The notes under the pieces: generated by a model | Database searches by the model: none | Told to the model about the DNA's origin: nothing | Seen by the model: the letters and a program-made list of their open reading frames with translations, nothing else | Shown: positions 26,711-34,539 of the stretch, piece after piece | Position numbering within the stretch: position 1 is the stretch's first letter | Layout: every line of letters begins with the position of its first letter | Position numbers and translations under genes: made by a program | Assembly: GCA_025846845.1 (NCBI GenBank) | Contig: JAOYTL010000015.1 | Span: 1 to 64,000 of the forward strand | Origin: Alloboseaceae bacterium BT-24-1 | Lineage (GTDB): Bacteria > Pseudomonadota > Alphaproteobacteria > Rhizobiales > Beijerinckiaceae | Length of the DNA: 64,000 bases | Direction of reading: 5' to 3'

Positions 26711-27322
26711 TCAATGCGAGCTGGGGGGCCCGCCCTGTTCCATCCGGATCTCGGCCGCCATCAGACCCTTGGGACCAGGCCCGTAGCGCACCAGCACGAC
26801 CTGTCCGGGAATGAGCTCGACGATGCCGTAGCGACGCAGCGTCTCCATATGGACGAAGATGTCCGGCGCGCCCTCGCCCGCTGATACGAAGCCGAAGCCG
26901 CGCAAGCGGTTGAACCACTTCACCACCATGCGCTCGAGCCCGCTGGTCGGCGTGATCGTCGCATTGGTCCGCGGCATCGGCATCTCGGCCGGATGGCGCG
27001 CGGCGGAGGTGTCGATCGAGAGCACGCGGACAGCCTGGCGGCCGCGCGCCTTCGCGATCGCCTCGAGCACGATGCGGGCGCCCTCGGCGATGGCGTGAAA
27101 GCCGTCGCGCTTCAGAGTGGTGACATGGACCAGGACGTCGCTGCCGCCATCCTGCGGCACGACGAAGCCGTAGCCCTTGCTGACGTCGAACCATTTGACA
27201 TGGCCGATGATCTCGACCGTCTGCTCGCCAACGTCGTCAGGCCCATCCAGCCGCACGATCCGGTTGAGCGATTGCAGCGGGCCGACCGGTGGCCTGCCTC
27301 CGTCGCCGTATTCGTCGGACAT
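26711..27322 (-). CDS. cold-shock protein with two CSD domains
   Basis: A 203-residue protein with two cold-shock domains joined by a Pro/Thr linker. Domain 1 starts near residue 36 (GHVKWFDVSKGYGFVVPQD, then DVLVHVTTL) and domain 2 near residue 132 (VVKWFNRLRGFGFVSAGEG, then DIFVHMETL). Both carry the RNP1 and RNP2 aromatic residues that stack on single-stranded nucleic acid. It is expected to be an RNA chaperone or transcription antiterminator. Double-CSD proteins of this length are typical of Rhizobiales. It is monocistronic, ending in its own terminator. Confidence 0.93.
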   Translation of the reverse strand: MSDEYGDGGRPPVGPLQSLNRIVRLDGPDDVGEQTVEIIGHVKWFDVSKGYGFVVPQDGGSDVLVHVTTLKRDGFHAIAEGARIVLEAIAKARGRQAVRVLSIDTSAARHPAEMPMPRTNATITPTSGLERMVVKWFNRLRGFGFVSAGEGAPDIFVHMETLRRYGIVELIPGQVVLVRYGPGPKGLMAAEIRMEQGGPPSSH

Positions 27323-27513
27323 GTCCCGCTCATCTCCGCCGCGAACGTGATTCGTGATGTGACGATAGCACCCCGGCGGAGTCGGAAAACAGCCGCATCC
27401 GGCTCATCCACATCATCCGCATGCGTAAAGCGTGTGAGAGACGGCGAAAACCGCGTCTTGCGGCTCCCCTGCATCACGTCGATGATCGCGCCGCCACGCT
27501 TCGGAGACCTGCC

Positions 27514-28632
27514 ATGCGCATCGCCCGCATCGAGCCCTTCATCCTCCACATCCCGGTCACCGGCGGCTCGATCGCCGATTCGACCCATCGGATCAGCCAC
27601 TGGGGCGTAGTCGGCACCACGGTCACCACCGAGGACGGGCTCGTCGGCTACGGCTTCACCGGCACCCATGCCGATCTTCCCTCCGACCGGCTGATCACGT
27701 CCTGCATCCGCGATTGCTACGCGCCGCTGCTCGCTGGCGAGGACGCGTCCGAGCATTCGCGGCTCTGGCTCAAGCTCGCCCGCCATCCGGCGCTGCAATG
27801 GGTCGGCCGGGCCGGCATCACCCAGCTCGCGCTCGCCGCCGTCGACGTCGCGCTCTGGGATCTCAAGGCAAAGAAGGCCGGCGTGCCGCTCTGGCACCTG
27901 CTCGGCGGCGCCAGCAAGACCAAGCTCGAAGCCTACAATACCGATATCGGCTGGCTCTCGATCCCCAAGGACGAGCTGGTCGAGGGCGCGCGCATGGCAG
28001 TCGAGCGCGACGGCTTCCATCGGATCAAGATCAAGGTCGGCCATGCCGATCCGATGACCGATATCGGCCGGCTCGAAGCCGTGCGCCGCGCCATCGGCGA
28101 CCATGTCACCATGGCGATCGACGGCAACGGCAAATGGGACCTGCCGACCTGCAAGCGCTTCTGCGCCCGTGCCGAGGGGCTCGACATCTTCTGGTTCGAG
28201 GAGCCGCTCTGGTATGACGACATCGGCTCGCATGCCGAGCTCGCCCGCTCGACCTCGATCCCGGTCGCGCTCGGCGAGCAGCTCTACACGCTCGATGCCT
28301 TCCGTGCCTTCGTGCAGGCCGGCGCGATCCATTATGTCCAGCCCGACGTCACCCGCCTCGGCGGCATCACCGAATACATCCAGGTGGCGGAGCTGGCGCT
28401 GGCCCATCGCCTGCCGGTCGCGCCGCATGCCGGCGAGATGAGCCAGGTCCACGTCCATCTCGGCTACTGGCATCCGGCGACGCCGGTGCTCGAATACATC
28501 CCCTGGATCAAGGATGCCTTCGTCGAGCCTGCCACTGTCGCCGATGGCTGCTTCTTGCGTCCGCAGCAGCCAGGCGCCGGCACCACGCCGACGAGAGACG
28601 CCTTTGCCCGCTTTGCCAAGCCGCTGGCCTGA
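27514..28632 (+). CDS. mandelate racemase/muconate lactonizing enzyme family protein (acid-sugar dehydratase type)
   Basis: Enolase-superfamily protein of 372 residues. The catalytic set of the mandelate racemase subgroup is present: HRIKIKVGH (the KxK pair, about residue 170), metal ligands in AIDGNGKWD, WFEEPLW and ALGEQLY, then DVTRLGG, the catalytic His in APHAGEMSQ, and LEYIPW. Such enzymes abstract an alpha proton from a sugar acid and usually dehydrate it. Substrate is not deducible. The start ATG follows GGAGACCTGCC. The gene is 10 bp before a LysE-type exporter, so the two are likely co-transcribed. Confidence 0.9.
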   Translation: MRIARIEPFILHIPVTGGSIADSTHRISHWGVVGTTVTTEDGLVGYGFTGTHADLPSDRLITSCIRDCYAPLLAGEDASEHSRLWLKLARHPALQWVGRAGITQLALAAVDVALWDLKAKKAGVPLWHLLGGASKTKLEAYNTDIGWLSIPKDELVEGARMAVERDGFHRIKIKVGHADPMTDIGRLEAVRRAIGDHVTMAIDGNGKWDLPTCKRFCARAEGLDIFWFEEPLWYDDIGSHAELARSTSIPVALGEQLYTLDAFRAFVQAGAIHYVQPDVTRLGGITEYIQVAELALAHRLPVAPHAGEMSQVHVHLGYWHPATPVLEYIPWIKDAFVEPATVADGCFLRPQQPGAGTTPTRDAFARFAKPLA

Positions 28633-28642
28633 GGAACCCGCC

Positions 28643-29275
28643 ATGCTCGATGTCGCGACGCTCGCCTTGTTCACCGCCGCCTGCGCCGTGCTGACCGCGA
28701 CGCCTGGCCCCGACATGCTGCTGATCGCTTCGCGCAGCATGAGCCAGGGTCGTTCCGCCGGCTTCATGACCTATGCCGGCATCGCCACCGGCAGCTATCT
28801 CCAGGCGCTCGCCGCCGCCTACGGCCTGTCGCAGCTCTTCCTGCTGGTGCCGGCCGCCTATGACGCACTGCGCTGGGCCGGCGCTGCTTATCTCGCCTGG
28901 CTCGCCTGGAAGACCTTCAGATCGCCCGCGACTTTGTTCGCGCCGACGGCGGATGCCGCGCGTTTCCCGCTGCGCCAGATCTTCCTGCAGGGCCTGCTGA
29001 CCAACCTGCTCAATCCGAAGATGGCGCTGTTCATGCTGGCGCTGCTGCCGCAGTTCCTGAAGCCCGAGGCCGGCTCGCTCCTGCTCCAGGTCGTGGTGCT
29101 GGCCTCGATCCTCAATCTGATGGGCCTGATCGCCAACGGCATCGTCATCATGACAGCGAGCCGTCTCGGCCGCGCCATTGCGAGCCGTCCGCACCTCGCG
29201 CTCTGGCCGCAGCGCGTCCTCGGCGTGGTCTTCGGCGGGCTGGCTGTGCGTCTCGCCTTCGCCTCGCGCGACTGA
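28643..29275 (+). CDS. LysE family translocator
   Basis: A 210-residue inner-membrane exporter of the LysE/RhtB family, with six predicted spans. It shows the N-terminal TATPGPDMLLIASRSMSQGR signature (the PGP motif) and LTNLLNPKMALFMLALLPQF in the middle. These proteins export amino acids or related small molecules. It follows the enolase-superfamily gene closely and abuts the convergent sirtuin gene (stop codons adjoin at 29275/29276). The exported compound is unknown. Confidence 0.92.
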   Translation: MLDVATLALFTAACAVLTATPGPDMLLIASRSMSQGRSAGFMTYAGIATGSYLQALAAAYGLSQLFLLVPAAYDALRWAGAAYLAWLAWKTFRSPATLFAPTADAARFPLRQIFLQGLLTNLLNPKMALFMLALLPQFLKPEAGSLLLQVVVLASILNLMGLIANGIVIMTASRLGRAIASRPHLALWPQRVLGVVFGGLAVRLAFASRD

Positions 29276-30031
29276 TCAGTTCGCCAATCGCGCCAGCACC
29301 GGGCCGATCTCGCTGCGCACGACGAGATCGGCGATCGGATCGAGATCGGTCGGCTCGCGGTTGAGGATGACGAGCTTGGCGCCATTGCGCTTGGCGATCA
29401 CCGGGAAGGTCGCGGCCGGAAAGACGACGAGCGAGGAGCCGGCGACCAGATAGAGATCGGCAGACATCGTCAGCTCATGCGCCCGCAGCATCGGCTGCTG
29501 CGGCATCTGCTGGCCGAACGAGATCGTCGCCGCCTTCACCACGCCGGCGCACATCACGCAGGCCGCCGGCTCGCCGCTCGCTTCGAACTCCGCCCGGATA
29601 GCCGAAAGCTCGTGCCGCCAGCCGCAGGTCAGGCAGGTGGCATAGGTGCCGTTGCCGTGCAGCTCGATCACGGCATTCTCGGCGATGCCGGAGGCCTGGT
29701 GCAGTCCGTCGATGTTCTGGGTGATCACGCCGGGCGAGCGTCCTTCCGCCACCAAAGTCGCCAGCGCCCGGTGGCCGCGATTGGGCCTGGCGTCGCGATA
29801 ATGGTCGTCCATCGCGAATTTGCGCCGCCAGGCCTCGATGCGCGCTTCGCGGCTGGCAAGGAAGGCATCGAACGGGATCGGTTTGTTCTGCATCCAGGGC
29901 GAGCCGGGCGAGCGGAAATCCGGCACGCCTGATTCGGTCGAGATCCCGGCCCCGGTGAACGGCACGATCACCCGGGCGCGGTCGAGCATGGCGTGCAGTT
30001 CCTCGATCGCGTCCTGCGTCGCCTCGTCCAT
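29276..30031 (-). CDS. NAD-dependent protein deacylase, Sir2 family
   Basis: A sirtuin of 251 residues. Diagnostic motifs are PFTGAGISTESGVPDFR (NAD binding, about residue 24), ITQNIDGLHQASG, catalytic His in IELHGNGTYATC, and two Cys pairs for zinc (CLTCGW and CVMCAG). It removes acyl groups from lysine using NAD and acts in the cytoplasm. The ATG at 30031 follows GAGGCTGACGGA; the frame is open to 30166, but that part overlaps the divergent aminotransferase leader. It starts back-to-back with the aminotransferase gene, 110 bp apart. Confidence 0.93.
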   Translation of the reverse strand: MDEATQDAIEELHAMLDRARVIVPFTGAGISTESGVPDFRSPGSPWMQNKPIPFDAFLASREARIEAWRRKFAMDDHYRDARPNRGHRALATLVAEGRSPGVITQNIDGLHQASGIAENAVIELHGNGTYATCLTCGWRHELSAIRAEFEASGEPAACVMCAGVVKAATISFGQQMPQQPMLRAHELTMSADLYLVAGSSLVVFPAATFPVIAKRNGAKLVILNREPTDLDPIADLVVRSEIGPVLARLAN

Positions 30032-30141
30032 TCCGTCAGCCTCGCATTGCTCTGGTTCGAATATGGGGCGTACTGGCGTCGCGCTCCAGCCCTGCTTGCC
30101 CGACCGTTGACGCCGCAGTGAAGGCGCCGCAAAGCTCAGCC

Positions 30142-31326
30142 ATGCCTGCGCCCTCTCCCGCCCCACTCAATCCCGACCTCATAGACACCGCGGCCCCGCC
30201 GATCCCCGAGGCCAAGGCCTGGGCGCGCGGCTATGCCGGCGACAGCGGCGCGCTGATCGACCTCTCGCAAGCCGTGCCGGGCGCCCCGCCGCCCGCCGCA
30301 CTGCTCGAACGTCTCGCCGAGGCTGCGGCGCTGCCCGAAAGCACGCGCTACGGACCGATCGCCGGCGACGATGTCTTGCGCGAGGCCTATGCCGCCGAGA
30401 GCAGCACTTTCTATGGCGCGGCGATCCGCCCGCAGGAGGTCGCGATCACCGCCGGCTGCAACCAGGCCTATGTCACGGTGATGATGGCGCTGGCCCGCGC
30501 CGGCGACAATGTGCTGCTGCCGACACCCTGGTATTTCAACCACGAGATGACGCTGAACATGCTCGGCGTCGAACCACGCCCACTGCCTTGCGATCCCCAG
30601 CGCGGCTTCGTGCCAGATGCCGAAACCGCTGAGGCACTGATCGACGAGCGTACCCGCGCCATCGTGCTGGTGACACCGAACAATCCGACCGGCGCCATCT
30701 ATCCGCCCGCGACCATTGCCGCCTTCGCCGAACTTTGCCGCAGGCGAAAAATCTGGCTGGTGCTCGACGAGACCTATCGCGACTTCCTGCCCGAAGGCGC
30801 CGATCGTCCACATGAGCTCTTTGCCGCAAGCGGCTGGCAGGATTCGCTGATCGGCCTCTACAGCTTCTCCAAGGCCTATGCTGTGCCCGGCTGGCGGCTG
30901 GGTGCGATCACCGCCGGCGAGGCGGCGCTGGCCCAGATCGGCAAGGTGCTCGACTGCGTCCAGATCAGCCCGGTGCGCGCCGGCCAGAGCGCCGTCGCCT
31001 GGGGCATCGACGGTATCCGCGCCTGGCGTGAGGCCAACCGCGCCGAGATGAACTCCCGCGCCGCACTCTTCCGCCAGGCGATCGCGCCGCTGAACGGCTG
31101 GAATGTGCTCGCCGCCGGCGCCTATTTCGCCTATGTCGCCCATCCCTTCGAGGGCGTATCGGCGGCCGAGGTAATCCGCCGGCTGGTGCAGGAGCGCGGC
31201 GTGCTCGCTTTGCCGGGCCCCTATTTCGGCCCCGGCCAGGAACAGCATCTGCGTATCGCCATCGCCAATGTCGCGGCCGAGCGCATCGCTGAACTCGGCG
31301 AGCGGCTGAAGGGGTTTGCACTCTGA
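30142..31326 (+). CDS. class I/II PLP-dependent aminotransferase
   Basis: Fold-type I aminotransferase of 394 residues. It shows the N-terminal IDLSQAVPGAPPP, ITAGCNQAYVTVMM (phosphate-loop region), VTPNNPTGAIYPP with the substrate/PLP Asn, VLDETYRDF with the pyridine-nitrogen Asp, the Schiff-base Lys in LYSFSKAYAVPGWRLG (about residue 243), and the C-terminal LRIAIANV carboxylate Arg. A GTG at 30118 is an alternative start; neither has a strong ribosome binding site. The substrate cannot be named; the family includes aspartate, aromatic and kynurenine-type enzymes. Confidence 0.9.
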   Translation: MPAPSPAPLNPDLIDTAAPPIPEAKAWARGYAGDSGALIDLSQAVPGAPPPAALLERLAEAAALPESTRYGPIAGDDVLREAYAAESSTFYGAAIRPQEVAITAGCNQAYVTVMMALARAGDNVLLPTPWYFNHEMTLNMLGVEPRPLPCDPQRGFVPDAETAEALIDERTRAIVLVTPNNPTGAIYPPATIAAFAELCRRRKIWLVLDETYRDFLPEGADRPHELFAASGWQDSLIGLYSFSKAYAVPGWRLGAITAGEAALAQIGKVLDCVQISPVRAGQSAVAWGIDGIRAWREANRAEMNSRAALFRQAIAPLNGWNVLAAGAYFAYVAHPFEGVSAAEVIRRLVQERGVLALPGPYFGPGQEQHLRIAIANVAAERIAELGERLKGFAL

Positions 31327-31347
31327 GCGCTCAGCCCTTCGAGAACC

Positions 31348-31410
31348 CGTCAAGTCAAGCTTGACAAAACTCGACCGCCACCAGAATCTCCTGTCAAGCC
31401 AACCTTGACA
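31348..31410 (+). promoter_or_regulatory. two 19-bp palindromic operators around the promoter of the zinc-finger/HTH gene
   Basis: Site 1 (31348-31366) reads CGTCAAG-TCAAG-CTTGACA; site 2 (31392-31410) reads TGTCAAG-CCAAC-CTTGACA. Both have 7-bp arms and a 5-bp spacer; site 2 is perfect and site 1 has one mismatch. Centres are 44 bp apart, about four helical turns. A perfect -35 box TTGACA (31361-31366) lies inside site 1. A weak -10 (CAGAAT or GAATCT) lies between the sites. Site 2 covers the expected transcript start and ends next to the AGGA ribosome binding site. Confidence 0.75.
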
Positions 31411-31420
31411 GGAAGCGGCC

Positions 31421-31846
31421 ATGACAGCTCCGGAGCAGGCACCTGACACCACGGGCTCGCGCAAGCGGCAACAGCGTCGAGACAAAGCCCTGAAGACCAC
31501 CCTCCATTGTTCGTTCTGCGGCAAGAACCAGCACGACGTCGAGAAGCTCGTCGCCGGCCCGGCGGTCTTCATCTGCAATGAATGCGTCGCCAAATGTAAT
31601 GCGTTCATGGCGCTGCCGGTCGACGCGCCGCGGCCGGATACGGGCATCCTAAGCATCCAGCAGCTCGAGACGCTCCCGACCGAACGGCTCCTGCACTGGC
31701 TCAAGGTCGAGGCTGCCCTCTACGAGCATACGGCGATCGGCTTGGGCCGGACGGTCGATGTCCTGCGCAAGCGCAAGATTTCCTGGGCTGCGATCGGCGA
31801 AGCGCTCGGGATTTCCCGGCAAGCGGCTTGGGATCGTTTCTCGTAG
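31421..31846 (+). CDS. ClpX-type C4 zinc-finger protein with C-terminal helix-turn-helix
   Basis: A 141-residue protein with a basic N-terminal tail, then a ClpX-like C4 zinc-binding domain (Cys30, Cys33, Cys52, Cys55 in LHCSFCGKNQHDV and FICNECVAKC), a linker, and a C-terminal segment ISWAAIGEALGISRQAAWDRF (about residues 119-140) that reads as a helix-turn-helix. No AAA+ ATPase domain follows, so it is not ClpX. ClpX-type fingers dimerise and bind protein partners. With an HTH this suggests a small dimeric transcription factor, and the paired operators immediately upstream make autoregulation likely (inference). Standalone gene with AGGAAGCGGCC before the ATG. Confidence 0.85.
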   Translation: MTAPEQAPDTTGSRKRQQRRDKALKTTLHCSFCGKNQHDVEKLVAGPAVFICNECVAKCNAFMALPVDAPRPDTGILSIQQLETLPTERLLHWLKVEAALYEHTAIGLGRTVDVLRKRKISWAAIGEALGISRQAAWDRFS

Positions 31847-31949
31847 CGCGCCGCCTGAGCAGGCCCTCGCGCGCTTGTGACATGCATGCTGCCGCGAAGA
31901 ATGCTCTGCACTGCCGCGGCGGCAATGCGCTGCGACGGAACGCCTGACG

Positions 31950-32924
31950 ATGACGATCACCTTGACGAGGCGGGCCCTGCTGCGGCTCGCCGGCACGACT
32001 TCGCTCGCCGTGGCTGCCGCGGCCGCCGCACAGGCGGAAGGACCAGCACCAGCCGGCACAGGCTCCCCACCCGGCTTTGCCGCGAGCGCGCCGATCCGCT
32101 GTGGGGCGATCGGCTTGCGCGTGCGCGATCTCGACAGGATGAGCCGCTACTACCAGTCCGTGCTCGGGCTCGGCCTGATCTCGGCCAGCGCCGATGGCGT
32201 CGTCCTCGGTGCTGGCAACGTGCCACTGGTCTGGATGGAGCCGCGGCCGCAGGCCGGGTACGAGCCGCGCAACGCCGCCGGCCTGTTCCATACGGCCTTC
32301 CTGATGCCGTCGCGGCACGATCTCGCCCGCTGGCTCGTCCATGTCGCGCGCAACCAGACGCCGCTCACTGGCTTCGCCGACCACAGCGTCAGCGAAGCGG
32401 TCTATCTCGACGATCCCGAGGGCAACGGCATCGAGGTCTATGCCGATCGCGACCCGCGACTCTGGCGCTGGGAAGGCGAGCGCGTCGTCATGGGGACGCA
32501 CCGGCTCGACGTCGACGGCATCCTCGCTTTGACCGACACCAACCGCAGCGATTATCGCGAGGCCCCTAGCGGGCTGCGCATAGGCCACATGCATCTGCGC
32601 GTCGGCGACATCGCCCAGTCCGAAGGCTTCTACCGGGACGCGATCGGCCTCGATTCGACCTCGCGCCGCGACACCGCGAGCTTCCTGTCATCCGGCCGCT
32701 ATCATCACCACGTCGCGCTCAACACCTGGAACAGCGCTGGCGCCGGGCTGCGCGACCGGGCCCAGACCGGCCTCGACTGGTTCTCGCTGGAGGTCGCCGA
32801 TCCCGCTCTGCTGGCGACGCAGCGTGAGCGCATGGCGAGAGCGGGCTATGCGCCGGCGACCGTGGCACGCGGTTTCGAGAGCACCGATCCGTGGGGGACG
32901 CGGCTCAGGTTGGTCGGCATCTGA
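31950..32924 (+). CDS. VOC family (glyoxalase/extradiol dioxygenase-like) protein with Tat signal
   Basis: A 324-residue protein with an N-terminal twin-arginine signal (TRRALLRLAGTTSLAVAAAAA) followed by two vicinal-oxygen-chelate modules. Module 1 (about 48-165) has RCGAIGLRVRDLDRMSRYYQ-type topology, His in LFHTAFLM and Glu in NGIEVYAD. Module 2 (about 205-324) begins IGHMHLRVGDI, and at its end reads DPWGTRLRLVG, where a Glu ligand is usual. The layout resembles CatE-type catechol 2,3-dioxygenases, but those are cytoplasmic. Export by Tat suggests that it folds with its metal before crossing. Substrate unknown. Confidence 0.82.
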   Translation: MTITLTRRALLRLAGTTSLAVAAAAAAQAEGPAPAGTGSPPGFAASAPIRCGAIGLRVRDLDRMSRYYQSVLGLGLISASADGVVLGAGNVPLVWMEPRPQAGYEPRNAAGLFHTAFLMPSRHDLARWLVHVARNQTPLTGFADHSVSEAVYLDDPEGNGIEVYADRDPRLWRWEGERVVMGTHRLDVDGILALTDTNRSDYREAPSGLRIGHMHLRVGDIAQSEGFYRDAIGLDSTSRRDTASFLSSGRYHHHVALNTWNSAGAGLRDRAQTGLDWFSLEVADPALLATQRERMARAGYAPATVARGFESTDPWGTRLRLVGI

Positions 32925-32979
32925 GCCGCGACAAGGTCGCTGCGGACGGATCTACATCGCGGACCCGTCCGGCCGCAGT

Positions 32980-33741
32980 TCAGACGCCCAGGCCGCCCGC
33001 GACGTCGATCGTTGCCCCGGTCATGTAGCCGGCGTTCGGCCCCGCCAGGAACGTCACGACAGCGGCCACCTCCTCGAGCTTCGCGAGACGACGGATCGGA
33101 TGCATGTCGAGGAAGGCGTCGGGCGCATCCGTGCTGCCCAAGGCATCGACCATCATGTCGGTCGGCATGGCACCGGGCTGGACGACATTGACGGTGATAT
33201 TGCGCTTGCCGAGATCGCGCGCGACGCCCCTCGCATAGCCGTTGAGGGCCGCCTTGCTGCCGGCATAGTCGGCGACGCCGGGGAAGATGGCGTGCGAGCC
33301 GTTGAGGGAGCCGATGAAGATGATGCGGCCGCCATCGCTGAGGACCGGCGCCGCCGCACGCGTCGTCGCCACCGTGCCCATGACGTTGATCTGCCACAGC
33401 CGGTCGAGCCTGGCCGCATCGAGCGCGGGATCATCGACCATCTGGCCCGTCACGACGACCGCAGCGTTGTTGACGAGGATGTCGAGCTTGCCGAAATGCG
33501 CCACGACCTTGTCGACCAGCGGCTTGGCCGCAGCCATGTCGGCCTGGTCGCTTTGGATCGCCAGCGCACGGGCGCCCTTCGCCTTCAGCTTTTCGACTAC
33601 GGCCTGCGCCTTCTGCGCGGAGGCGACATAGCTGATCGCGACATCCGCTCCCTGCTCGGCCAGCGCCTCGGCCGCAATGGCGCCGAGCCCGCGCGAGCCG
33701 CCGGTTACAAGGGCCACCTTGCCCTGCAATGTCTTCGACAT
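32980..33741 (-). CDS. SDR family NAD(P)-dependent oxidoreductase
   Basis: A classical short-chain dehydrogenase of 253 residues: cofactor motif VTGGSRGLGAIAAEAL (residues 12-27), NNAAVV near 90, catalytic Ser in FIGSLNG (about 140), and the YxxxK pair in DYAGSKAALNGYARG (about 153-157). The start at 33741 (MSKTLQGK) has GGAGAG upstream and is preferred over 33795. It is read divergently from a TetR-family gene 154 bp away, with palindromic operators between, so it is the likely target of that repressor. Substrate unknown. Confidence 0.92.
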   Translation of the reverse strand: MSKTLQGKVALVTGGSRGLGAIAAEALAEQGADVAISYVASAQKAQAVVEKLKAKGARALAIQSDQADMAAAKPLVDKVVAHFGKLDILVNNAAVVVTGQMVDDPALDAARLDRLWQINVMGTVATTRAAAPVLSDGGRIIFIGSLNGSHAIFPGVADYAGSKAALNGYARGVARDLGKRNITVNVVQPGAMPTDMMVDALGSTDAPDAFLDMHPIRRLAKLEEVAAVVTFLAGPNAGYMTGATIDVAGGLGV

Positions 33742-33799
33742 GGGAAACTCTCCAGATGGATGAGCCGCGTCAGCCCTTGGCGGGCGGCAACTCAAATAC

Positions 33800-33829
33800 A
33801 GTAACGATTGTTACTATAACGATTGGTAT
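33800..33829. promoter_or_regulatory. TetR-type operator pair between the SDR and TetR genes
   Basis: A perfect palindrome AGTAAC-GATT-GTTACT (33800-33815) is followed directly by ATAAC-GATT-GGTAT (33816-33829), an imperfect copy. The core TAACGATTG repeats with a 15-bp period. The AT-rich sequence contrasts with its GC-rich surroundings. Position in the divergent intergenic region points to binding by the adjacent TetR-family protein. Confidence 0.75.
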
Positions 33830-33895
33830 GAAATATGGACAAGGCCTGTCAAGCGGTTTAATAATGCTCGTTATGAAAAGAGCTGGATCAGGCTG

Positions 33896-34507
33896 ATGGG
33901 ACGCCATCGCGAATTCGACGTCGAGAAGGCGCTCGACGCGGCGCTATGCGTCTTCTGGCGCAAGGGCTATGAGGGCGCGTCCTATGCCGACCTGACGCAG
34001 GCGACCGGCGTCGAAAGGCCGGGCCTGTATTCAGCCTTCGGCAACAAGGAAGCGCTCTTCGGCCTCGCCTTGAATCGCTACTACGAGCGCTATCTCGACC
34101 ATTTCCCGAAGGCGCTGCTGCTGCCGACGGCACGCGAGGTCGCCGCAGGCATCATGTACGGCGCCATCGACGTCAATACGCGTTACCCGGACCATACTGG
34201 ATGCCTCGGCGTCCAGGGTGTCCTGGCCGGATCGGACGAGGCGGAGCCGGTGCGGCAGGCGCTGATCGAGGCGCGCGCAGCCGGCGAGGCGCAGCTTCGC
34301 GAGCGCTTCGAGCGGGCGCAAGCCGAGGGCGACCTGCCGGACACAGCCAAGCCCGACACGCTCGCGGCCTTCGTCCTGGCCGTGGTTCACGGCATGGCGG
34401 TGCAGGCCAAGGCCGACTTCAGCCGCGACGTCCTGCGTGCCGTAGCCGAGCAGGCGCTGTCCACCTGGCCGACCAACCGTTCTGGAACGTCCGAAAGGTC
34501 AGGCTAG
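33896..34507 (+). CDS. TetR/AcrR family transcriptional regulator
   Basis: A 203-residue repressor. Residues 1-50 form the HTH domain: GRHREFDVEKALDAALCVFWRKGY, then SYADLTQATGVERPGLYSAFGNKEALF, the TetR recognition-helix signature. The ligand domain includes GCLGVQGVLAG, a Cys-containing segment typical of the TetR_C subgroup tied to SDR genes. It probably represses both itself and the divergent SDR gene through the operators at 33800-33829. Inducer unknown. Confidence 0.92.
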   Translation: MGRHREFDVEKALDAALCVFWRKGYEGASYADLTQATGVERPGLYSAFGNKEALFGLALNRYYERYLDHFPKALLLPTAREVAAGIMYGAIDVNTRYPDHTGCLGVQGVLAGSDEAEPVRQALIEARAAGEAQLRERFERAQAEGDLPDTAKPDTLAAFVLAVVHGMAVQAKADFSRDVLRAVAEQALSTWPTNRSGTSERSG

Positions 34508-34539
34508 AGCGAGGCTACAGGGCGCCTCGGTCACGGCCT

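Noticed and set aside
27112..28767. 551-residue minus-strand frame opposite the enolase-superfamily gene
   Set aside because: It crosses several true genes on the other strand, has no recognisable domain, and its composition is that of a shadow.
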